The notes beneath the pieces are model-generated. The model was not told the origin of the DNA, did not search any database, and saw nothing but the letters and a program-made list of their open reading frames with translations. A stretch of DNA of 6,172 nucleotides from an uncultured Phycisphaerales bacterium (GTDB taxonomy: Bacteria; Planctomycetota; Phycisphaerae; WQYP01), in assembly GCA_937901265.1 (NCBI GenBank), contig CALCHA010000707.1, positions 1-6,172 of the forward strand, given 5' to 3'. Below, piece by piece: positions 1-5,190 of this stretch. Numbering within the stretch: position 1 is the first letter of the stretch; each line of letters starts with the position of its first letter. The position numbers were made by a program, and so were the translations under genes.

Positions 1-350
1 GACCGCGCATAAACCTTCCCATCCGTCAGGATCAGCTCCGACACGTAAGGCTTTTCGGTCGAAAATCGCACCCCATTGTCCGCCGCCTTCTCTCCCCGCC
101 GAATCCACACCTGCCCCGAACTCTCCAGCGGGCTCTCCAGCAGCGCCAGACGCTTTTCACACAGGAATCGCGCCTTGAGCGTGTGCACCTCCTTCATGGG
201 CACCAGACGTGCCACCAGTGCCTGCTGCGCGCTCGATGGCGTTTCCCCCCGGACCGCCGCCCCGGCCAGCAGCAGCAATGTCGCCACGCTCACCACCCTG
301 CGGCGTTCCCCGTTCAAAGTGCGGCGTGCGGTGTCCATCAGGCGTTGCAT
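1..350 (-). CDS. LolA-like outer-membrane lipoprotein carrier protein (3' end cut by window)
   Basis: The frame is open from an ATG at 350 to the left edge, giving the first 116 residues. A basic stretch (RRR, 16-18) is followed by a hydrophobic segment (about 19-33, VVSVATLLLLAGAAV), so this is probably a secreted periplasmic protein. The mature part reads like the start of a LolA fold: a helix, then RFLCEKRLALLESPLESSG (61-79), then GVRFSTEKPYVSELILTDGKVYAR (93-116, split by the 20-residue rule as GVRFSTEKPY and VSELILTDGK). LolA-family proteins ferry lipoproteins or other lipids between inner and outer membrane. The start is uncertain: only a weak GGA lies before the ATG at 350, and a second in-frame ATG is at 338. 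It follows hldD by 60 bp on the same strand with no convincing terminator between, so co-transcription is likely. It could be a LolA-related glycolipid carrier rather than LolA itself; the missing C-terminus would help decide. Confidence 0.75.
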   Translation of the reverse strand, partial: MQRLMDTARRTLNGERRRVVSVATLLLLAGAAVRGETPSSAQQALVARLVPMKEVHTLKARFLCEKRLALLESPLESSGQVWIRRGEKAADNGVRFSTEKPYVSELILTDGKVYAR

Positions 351-410
351 GAAGATCCAATCTGCAGGAGGGTGGCGATGCGCGTCACAGGATGACGTTC
401 CACGATCCGG

Positions 411-1316
411 TTACAAACCTGCCGCGGCGTAGGCCTGAATGCCTTCCGCCACATCCGTGTGCTTCGGGGCGAAACCCAGCAGCTCACGCGTCTGGGTGAT
501 GTCCGCTTCCGTGTGCGTTTGAAAAAAGGCGTAGGGGTTGTCGATGTACTCCGCCTGGAGCTCCATCCCCAGCGCCCGGTTCAAGCCCGCCACCACCTCG
601 TTAAACGTATGCGCCTTCCCGCAGCCCACATTAAAAACCCCCGCCTGTGGAGGATGATCCGCCACCATCGCCCCCAGGTTGCACTCCACGACATCCTGAA
701 TCGACACAAAATCCCGCTTCTGCTCGCCAAATTTGAAAATCCGCGGCCGCTTCCCCCCCTTCATCTGCTGCGCCAGCTGATAAATCATGCTCGCGAACTT
801 TCCCTTGTGCTGCTCCCCCGGACCATAGACATTGAAATAGCGCAAGCCGATGATCGGCACTTCTGAGTGCTCCGCGGCCCACCGCTTCGCCAGCCGCTCC
901 ATCGCCAGCTTCGAGTAGCCATACACATTCAGCGGCGCGGGCTTGTCGGTCAACCTGTTGGGCGCGGGAAGGTTGCCATACACCGCCGCCGATGATGCCC
1001 ACACCACCCGCGCATGCCACCGCGCCGCCCATCCCAGAACGTGCCGGAACCCCTCCACATTGTTCCGCATCATGAACAGCTGATCCGTCACGGTCGTATC
1101 GGTGATCGACGCCTCATGAAAAATCACCTCGCACCGCGCGCAAGGCTCCGCGGCACCATGCTCGCCGGCGATCACCTCCCCCTGAAAATCCACCAGATTG
1201 GCGAATCCCCCCGAGAAAAAATTATCAAGGACCGTCACCTCATGCCCATCATGTTCGAGGCGTTTGGCGAGGTTGGACCCGATGAAGCCGGCACCGCCGG
1301 TGACGAGAATGCGCAT
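411..1316 (-). CDS. hldD: ADP-L-glycero-D-manno-heptose 6-epimerase (HldD/RfaD)
   Basis: This enzyme converts ADP-D-glycero-beta-D-manno-heptose to the L-glycero form, the last step in making the heptose donor for the LPS inner core. The 301-residue protein is an extended SDR with an N-terminal Rossmann motif GGAGFIGS (7-14) and acidic D31 after the second strand. S109 (in WASSAAVYG) and the Tyr/Lys pair Y132-K136 (YGYSK) form the catalytic site. Family-specific signatures separate it from UDP-sugar epimerases: FNVYGPGEQHKGKFAS (161-176, with the second catalytic-type Lys at K171), KRDFVSIQDVV (200-210) and NPYAFFQTHTEAD (260-272). Length is close to E. coli HldD (310). The ATG at 1316 is preceded by AAAGG six bases upstream. 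The LolA-like gene follows at 60 bp, giving an envelope-biogenesis pair. The upstream WD40 gene ends 66 bp before the start, with a candidate promoter in the gap. Confidence 0.95.
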   Translation of the reverse strand: MRILVTGGAGFIGSNLAKRLEHDGHEVTVLDNFFSGGFANLVDFQGEVIAGEHGAAEPCARCEVIFHEASITDTTVTDQLFMMRNNVEGFRHVLGWAARWHARVVWASSAAVYGNLPAPNRLTDKPAPLNVYGYSKLAMERLAKRWAAEHSEVPIIGLRYFNVYGPGEQHKGKFASMIYQLAQQMKGGKRPRIFKFGEQKRDFVSIQDVVECNLGAMVADHPPQAGVFNVGCGKAHTFNEVVAGLNRALGMELQAEYIDNPYAFFQTHTEADITQTRELLGFAPKHTDVAEGIQAYAAAGL

Positions 1317-1347
1317 GGTGAGCCTTTGGAAGAATGCAAGGCGGGTG

Positions 1348-1376
1348 ATTATAGCGGTGCGGGCCGGGGGTTACAC
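1348..1376 (-). promoter_or_regulatory. Candidate sigma70-type promoter of hldD
   Basis: Read on the minus strand, a perfect TATAAT lies at 1353-1348. It is preceded by exactly 17 bases and a GTGTAA hexamer (1376-1371) that matches three of six TTGACA positions. Transcription would start near 1341, leaving a leader of about 25 bases that carries the AAAGG ribosome site of hldD. The 66-bp gap between the WD40 stop and the hldD start fits an independent promoter. The -35 is weak, so this rests mostly on the -10 and spacing. Confidence 0.5.
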
Positions 1377-1382
1377 GCGGGG

Positions 1383-2606
1383 CTACGGGAGGATGTCGGG
1401 GGTGGGGGCGGGGGCGACGAGGGTGGTGGCGTCTCCCCATTTGTTGCGCGCCACGGTGCCGGCGGGAAGGATGGAGGGATCGGGCGTGGGCTTGCCGTTT
1501 TTGCCTTTGGCTTCAGTGGCGCGCTGGGCGGCGATGCCCGCCCGAACGTTGGCCATCCTGATGAGGCGGACCTCAGCCGGGCCGCCAGAGCGCCACCCCT
1601 CATCGGACCATTCGCCGCGGCCGGCGTAGGCGAACTGGGCGCCATCGTCAGAAAGAGCGATGCCGTGGGGCTGGAAGACGAGGTGGAAATCGAGGACAAC
1701 GGGGGAGGGGTCGCTGTCGCGAAACCAGACGGACTTGTCGCTCCTGCCGATGACGATGCGGCCGTCGGCGGTAACGGCGACGGGGTCGTAAACATCGCGG
1801 CCGATCCAGGTGAAGGTTTTGTTGTGCCGGTCCCAGTCCCAAAGGCCGGAAATGTCGCCGACGAGGATGTGGCCATTGGGGCACTCCGCAACGCCCATGA
1901 TGCGATTTTTGCTGTCGCCGGTGGCGCGCGGGAGATCGGCCATGGGACGCTGGTGCTCGCTTTTCCGGTCGCCGGTGACGGAATCCCATTCGCTGACGGT
2001 GCCGAAATCGTTGCCGGTAATGATTTCCCCATCTTTGGCAATGATGAAACGGGGCGACCAGTCTTGAATGTCGAAGGCGCCGGTGGGAGCGTCTTCGCCG
2101 ACGGTCCACACCTGAAAGCCCACGCTGCTGATGACGAAACGTTTGGAATCAGGGAAAAAATGAACGGCATAGCACATGTTGCTGGCATAGGCGATCGTCT
2201 CAATGCGCCAGGTGGCGGTGCTCCACTCCACGATGCCCCGTTCGGCCCCGACGGAGACGAGCCACTTGCCGTCGGGCGAAAATGTCAGGCCGGTCACTTC
2301 GCTGCGGTGCCCTTCGAGGCGGCGGACAAGTTTCCCGGAGGCGGTGTCCCAGAGCGCGATCGTGTGATCGGCGCTGCCCGAGGCGAGCCACTTTCCATCA
2401 GGGGAGAATGCCAGGCAAGTCACGCCACGCGTGTGGGCCCTGAGGGTCAGCAAGCCCTTCTCGGCGATCTGGCGAGGATTGGGAGCTGCGGACCGGGCAG
2501 CGGCAGCCCTGGGGGCGGCGGCGAGTGATCGGGCGGGGTACAACGTCACGCCGGAAGCAAGCAGCCCTGCCGCCATCAGCGTTCCCAGGATTGCAGCGTT
2601 CTTCAT
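1383..2606 (-). CDS. Exported WD40-repeat beta-propeller protein
   Basis: A 407-residue protein (numbered from the second of two adjacent Met codons) that starts with a signal peptide: K2, a hydrophobic core at about 4-22, and an Ala-rich cleavage zone at 29-32. Two textbook WD40 repeats follow (about 54-88 and 100-129), each with FSPDGKWL and the first with a SADHTIALWD ending. Five weaker blades can be traced by their terminal W or WD-like strands (about 144-168 VWTV, 184-208 EWD, 234-258 LWDWD, 273-296 VWF, 315-350). This suggests a seven-bladed propeller, a protein-binding scaffold, probably in the periplasm. A Pro-rich tail of about 55 residues ends in PTPDILP. No catalytic domain is visible. 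The start at 2606 is preferred over 2609 because GGAGG lies five bases before it but only two before the first ATG. It is divergent from the helical exported protein, with which it may function. Its codons end mostly in C, unlike hldD downstream. Confidence 0.9.
   Translation of the reverse strand: MKNAAILGTLMAAGLLASGVTLYPARSLAAAPRAAAARSAAPNPRQIAEKGLLTLRAHTRGVTCLAFSPDGKWLASGSADHTIALWDTASGKLVRRLEGHRSEVTGLTFSPDGKWLVSVGAERGIVEWSTATWRIETIAYASNMCYAVHFFPDSKRFVISSVGFQVWTVGEDAPTGAFDIQDWSPRFIIAKDGEIITGNDFGTVSEWDSVTGDRKSEHQRPMADLPRATGDSKNRIMGVAECPNGHILVGDISGLWDWDRHNKTFTWIGRDVYDPVAVTADGRIVIGRSDKSVWFRDSDPSPVVLDFHLVFQPHGIALSDDGAQFAYAGRGEWSDEGWRSGGPAEVRLIRMANVRAGIAAQRATEAKGKNGKPTPDPSILPAGTVARNKWGDATTLVAPAPTPDILP
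1398..1423 (+). other. Potential G-quadruplex motif (four G-runs)
   Basis: The plus strand has GGGGG-T-GGGGG-C-GGGGG-CGACGA-GGG, fitting the G3+N1-7 pattern with loops of 1, 1 and 6. It lies in the last codons of the WD40 gene on its template strand. The mRNA is correspondingly C-rich and G-poor here. Further G-runs continue to 1361. The pattern match is certain; folding and function are unknown. Confidence 0.5.
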
Positions 2607-2648
2607 CATTGCCTCCGGCTCGCTCTTGCTTCCCCTCGCAGACGCTCT

Positions 2649-2669
2649 TTACGATATCATAATTCCCAT
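2649..2669 (-). other. Possible six-codon leader ORF upstream of WD40 gene
   Basis: On the minus strand, ATG at 2669 opens MGIMIS followed by TAA (2651-2649). It is preceded nine bases upstream by AAGGAGG (2685-2679), the strongest Shine-Dalgarno match in the window. The main WD40 start is 43 bases further on. This depends on the WD40 transcript starting upstream of 2685, which is not shown: the only -10-like hexamer I see for it (TATGAT, 2661-2656) would put the start downstream of this ORF. Confidence 0.25.
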
Positions 2670-2687
2670 TGGATCACTCCTCCTTTT
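2669..2687 (+). promoter_or_regulatory. 16S rRNA 3'-tail-like anti-Shine-Dalgarno element in 5' leader
   Basis: The plus strand reads TTGGATCAC, TC, CTCCTTTT. From general knowledge the 3' end of bacterial 16S rRNA reads TTGGATCACCTCCTTT, so the window differs mainly by a two-base insertion. Bases 2681-2686 (TCCTTT) are the exact complement of the AAAGGA ribosome site at 2708-2713 of the downstream gene, so they could mask it in the mRNA. The resemblance may be chance. Confidence 0.3.
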
Positions 2688-2698
2688 CAGGCAGGCTT

Positions 2699-2714
2699 TT
2701 CCTCAGCAAAGGAA
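2699..2714 (+). promoter_or_regulatory. Small hairpin over the ribosome binding site of the DUF4034-like gene
   Basis: TTCCT (2699-2703) can pair with AGGAA (2710-2714) across a six-base loop, covering most of the AAAGGA ribosome site (2708-2713, seven bases before the ATG at 2721). A five-pair stem is weak alone. It competes with the alternative pairing to TCCTTT at 2681-2686. Confidence 0.25.
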
Positions 2715-2720
2715 TCTTCG

Positions 2721-4304
2721 ATGGCGGGCATTTTGCGGCTGGCGGCCTGGGTTCCCTTGTGGCTCGTGGTGGTGGCGAGCGGGCAGGCGGGCGGCGAGAG
2801 CTACGATCCCGCGCCCCTGATCCGCGATCTTCAGAAGCCAGAGACCCATGCCGCCGCGGTCAAAACGTTGAGCGGGTTGCCGGTTGCGGCGATGGTCCCG
2901 CTGCTGGAGGCGGCGGATGCGATCGACACGCCGACCGACACGCGCGATGAAATTTACACGCTGCTTAAGCCTGTCTTTGCACGGCTGCGCGCGGCGAGAG
3001 CAGCGGCTGACGATGCGCTGGGCGAGAAGTGGGTGAAGACCTATTTGGTCGACGCCTACGAAAGCGCCGGGCGCAAGGACGAAAAATGGAATGGCCCCGC
3101 CGAGGAGGGTCTGGCCGCACCCTATGGCGTGAAGCAGTTCGAATTTCTGACCACAGCTGTGGAGACGGGATGCGCCGATCCGCTCGTGCGGCTGGAATAC
3201 GTCAGCGACGGGCTGATCAACGGGCGCATCGACGTCACGCAGGTATCCAAGCATTTCCTGCCCGCCTACCAGGACCTTCAGAAGGCGGACTATCCCCCGG
3301 CGACCAAGGCGCTGGTCACGCTCAAAATGGCGGTGCTGATGGGCTCGATCGAGTGGCCTGCGGATTACACCGTCAGCGTCAAGTTCGCCAACGTTTTCAA
3401 TGCCGCGCTGGAATGGCTGCCGGCGTACGTGAGTTCCAAGCCCGATCCACGCGAGCTCCAGGCGCTGGTCGCGGGGATGTACAACTCGGCGGTGAAGTTG
3501 TCGCCAGACCGGGGGGCGGCGTATGACCGCGTGTTTCGGGTCGTCGACGGAGTGGCACCCGACAGCGGGTGGGCTGACGCCATCGCGGCTCGCCATTTTG
3601 AGCAGTTTGCATGGGACGAGCGGGGCGGTGACACGATCGATCAGGTGACCCCCAAAGGCATGCAACTGTTCATGGACCTGATCGAGGAATCAAAGACAAG
3701 AGCCCTCAAGGCGTGGCGCGAAGATCCGCTGAATGTGTACAGCGCCCTGGTGATGATGGACGATTTTCGCAGCGGAGCGGCGGACGATGAGGGGGAGCAA
3801 GCGTGGTTCCGCCGCGCATTGCTGGCGGAACCCGGCAACTATTCGGCTTGGAATTCGCGGGCTTTTTACTATTCGCCGCAGTGGTATGGCTCCGTCGAGC
3901 AGGCGATCGCCGTGGGCCGCGAGGCCGTGGAAAAGGGTACGGGGCGCGATCAGGTCCCGCGGGTGCTCCTCGAAGTTTTTGCGAACATCGACAGGCTGAG
4001 CGGGGCCGATGGGGAAATATTTCGCCACGAGGACACCTGGCAGCTGGTGAAGTCCGTTTACGAGAAGCTCCTGGCGGACAAATCGCGGCTGGTGGATGAC
4101 CGGCCTCGCTATCTGGCAGACCGATCGGACTACCTGTTCTCTGCGCTCCATGCGCACCACTGGCAGGCATTTCTCGATTTACACAAAACGTTTGGCGATG
4201 AAATTGATCTGAAACGGGCGGGCGGGAAGGACCGCATGGCCTACGAGCTGCGCCATGCGACCGACATGTTAACGCGTGCGGCGACACAACCCGCCGAGAA
4301 GTGA
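2721..4304 (+). CDS. Exported helical protein of unknown function, DUF4034-like
   Basis: A 527-residue protein with a signal peptide (basic R6, hydrophobic 8-20, Ala/Gly-rich cleavage zone around 20-25). The rest is predominantly amphipathic helix, rich in Ala, Leu, Trp and Tyr, without a recognisable enzyme motif. Two regions recall exported planctomycete/verrucomicrobial proteins of the DUF4034/TPR-like kind: EKWNGPAEEG...GVKQFEFL...GCADPLVRLEY (121-160), and AWREDPLNVYSAL (330-342) with LAEPGNYSAW then YYSPQWYGSVEQA (368-395). The latter resembles the DUF4034 'P-x-W-x-G-S' signature. The family call is from memory and tentative. AAAGGA seven bases before the ATG supports this start. Divergent from the WD40 gene and convergent with the rhomboid gene, whose stop is only 13 bp away. 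Its likely periplasmic location and shared promoter region make the WD40 protein a plausible partner, which is inference only. Confidence 0.85.
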   Translation: MAGILRLAAWVPLWLVVVASGQAGGESYDPAPLIRDLQKPETHAAAVKTLSGLPVAAMVPLLEAADAIDTPTDTRDEIYTLLKPVFARLRAARAAADDALGEKWVKTYLVDAYESAGRKDEKWNGPAEEGLAAPYGVKQFEFLTTAVETGCADPLVRLEYVSDGLINGRIDVTQVSKHFLPAYQDLQKADYPPATKALVTLKMAVLMGSIEWPADYTVSVKFANVFNAALEWLPAYVSSKPDPRELQALVAGMYNSAVKLSPDRGAAYDRVFRVVDGVAPDSGWADAIAARHFEQFAWDERGGDTIDQVTPKGMQLFMDLIEESKTRALKAWREDPLNVYSALVMMDDFRSGAADDEGEQAWFRRALLAEPGNYSAWNSRAFYYSPQWYGSVEQAIAVGREAVEKGTGRDQVPRVLLEVFANIDRLSGADGEIFRHEDTWQLVKSVYEKLLADKSRLVDDRPRYLADRSDYLFSALHAHHWQAFLDLHKTFGDEIDLKRAGGKDRMAYELRHATDMLTRAATQPAEK

Positions 4305-4317
4305 CGCACGTGTGGCC

Positions 4318-5103
4318 TCACCGGTTCGGGTCCCTGGACCAATCCTTCCCGCGACCTCGCCCCACCCGCCGCGGCCCCGCAAGCTCCAGCACCCCCGCAT
4401 GGCGTATGAGGAAAAATCCGAGCAGGGCTCCCCCCAGATGCGCCGCCTGCCCCCCCGCGTTGGGCCCATGAACGAGCAGCGTATACACCGCCACCACCAC
4501 CATCACCCACGCAAAGTGCCGCAGCGGCAAATCGAAAAAATAGAGGTCCAGCATCCGGTCCGGTGACAGATACGCCGCCGCCACCAGCACCCCGAATATC
4601 CCCGCCGACGCACCCACCAGCGGCACCGCCGCAGTCTGCGGGACCAGAAACAACGGCGCATGCGGCACCAAAATCCCCACCCCCCACAGCACTGCATAAA
4701 GCAGCGGCCCGGCCATTCCGCACAGCAGATAGAAAAACAAATACTGCCGCCGCCCCAGGCGAACCTCCACCACCGGACCGAACAGATACAGCCCGAACAT
4801 ATTCACGCCCAGATGCAGCAGCCCCGTGTGCAGAAATTCACTCGTCAACAGGCGCCACAACTGCCCATGCACGATCGCGGTATCAATCGAAAAGTAGCCC
4901 CACGCCGACAGCGGCCCCCACGCCGGGACGGCCACATGCCGCTGCCGCGCACCCTGCGTCGCCACCGCCAGCAGCCCCACGTCCACCACGAACACGACCA
5001 CGTTGATCACGATCAGCCACGTTGTGACCGACCACATGCTCGTCGCTCCCAGGCCCCCCGCCCGGCCCGGCCTCCGGTAGTAGTCCCGATCATACAGACC
5101 CAC
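4318..5103 (-). CDS. Rhomboid-family intramembrane serine protease
   Basis: Cleaves transmembrane proteins within the lipid bilayer of the inner membrane. The 261-residue protein has six hydrophobic helices (about 24-48, 92-116, 119-147, 160-179, 196-212, 216-236), the basic bacterial rhomboid core. Catalytic residues are all visible: S166 in VGASAGIFG and H222 in GGQAAHLGG form the Ser-His dyad, and H97/N101 in HTGLLHLGVN match the GlpG H150/N154 oxyanion pair. The basic cytosolic C-terminus (GPRRVGRGRGK) fits an inside location. The open frame continues far upstream, antisense to the aminopeptidase gene, so the start must be chosen: GTG at 5103 has AGAGG five bases upstream and gives MGLYDRDYYR, an N-terminus I recall from planctomycete rhomboids. 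An ATG three bases earlier is out of frame. It is divergent from the aminopeptidase by 87 bp. Substrates cannot be inferred. Confidence 0.95.
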   Translation of the reverse strand: MGLYDRDYYRRPGRAGGLGATSMWSVTTWLIVINVVVFVVDVGLLAVATQGARQRHVAVPAWGPLSAWGYFSIDTAIVHGQLWRLLTSEFLHTGLLHLGVNMFGLYLFGPVVEVRLGRRQYLFFYLLCGMAGPLLYAVLWGVGILVPHAPLFLVPQTAAVPLVGASAGIFGVLVAAAYLSPDRMLDLYFFDLPLRHFAWVMVVVAVYTLLVHGPNAGGQAAHLGGALLGFFLIRHAGVLELAGPRRVGRGRGKDWSRDPNR

Positions 5104-5190
5104 ATGCGCCTCTTTCCTGCTGCTCGCCCCTCCCGCCGCCGGAGTGTAAACTGCCCTCTCTTGCCTGCACAACTTCCACAGGATTTTCTC
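5104..5190. promoter_or_regulatory. Divergent intergenic region between rhomboid and M29 aminopeptidase
   Basis: This 87-bp gap should hold both promoters. On the plus strand a TGTAAACT (5145-5152) could serve as a -10, about 40 bases before the ATG, but no -35 is visible at the right distance. On the minus strand, TTGTGC (5166-5171 reversed) and TTACAC with a 17-base spacer are poor matches. Neither is convincing. Clear ribosome sites are present for both genes: AGAGG for rhomboid, and AGGA (5180-5183, seven bases before the ATG) for the aminopeptidase. Confidence 0.3.

Larger units (their letters stand above)
2610..2720. promoter_or_regulatory. Divergent intergenic region between WD40 and DUF4034-like genes
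   Basis: This is the only noticeably AT-richer stretch (2646-2670) in this part of the window, and it must hold promoters for both divergent genes. For the plus-strand gene the best candidate is TTGCTT (2626-2631), an 18-base spacer and TACGAT (2650-2655), which would start RNA near 2662. For the WD40 gene, TATGAT (2661-2656, minus) is a reasonable -10 but has no recognisable -35 at 16-18 bases. The region also holds a 16S-tail-like/anti-SD element (2669-2687) and, on the minus strand, a six-codon leader ORF, described separately. Confidence 0.4.

Noticed and set aside
383..397. Inverted repeat CGTCA-CAGGA-TGACG between hldD and the LolA-like gene
   Set aside because: Only five base pairs and no T tract on either strand, so not a credible terminator.
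76..432. 118-codon plus-strand open frame at the left end
   Set aside because: Ser/Arg-rich translation with no domain, overlapping the LolA-like minus-strand gene, which has a signal peptide and family motifs.
1014..2528. 504-codon plus-strand open frame antisense to hldD and the WD40 gene
   Set aside because: Gly/Ala/Asp-rich with no recognisable domain. It is fully explained as a shadow of the well-supported WD40 gene and the 5' part of hldD in GC-rich DNA.
4307..4312. CACGTG palindrome in the convergent gap
   Set aside because: Six-base palindromes are expected by chance, and no flanking symmetry suggests a recombination or operator site.
4329..4340. GGTCC-CT-GGACC inverted repeat at the end of the rhomboid gene
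   Set aside because: Lies in coding sequence, the two-base loop is too tight, and there is no T tract, so it is not supported as a terminator.
4485..4510. Run of His codons on the plus strand (HRHHHHHP)
   Set aside because: It is the reverse of the Val-rich helix WVMVVVAVY in the rhomboid protein, not a tag or a gene.
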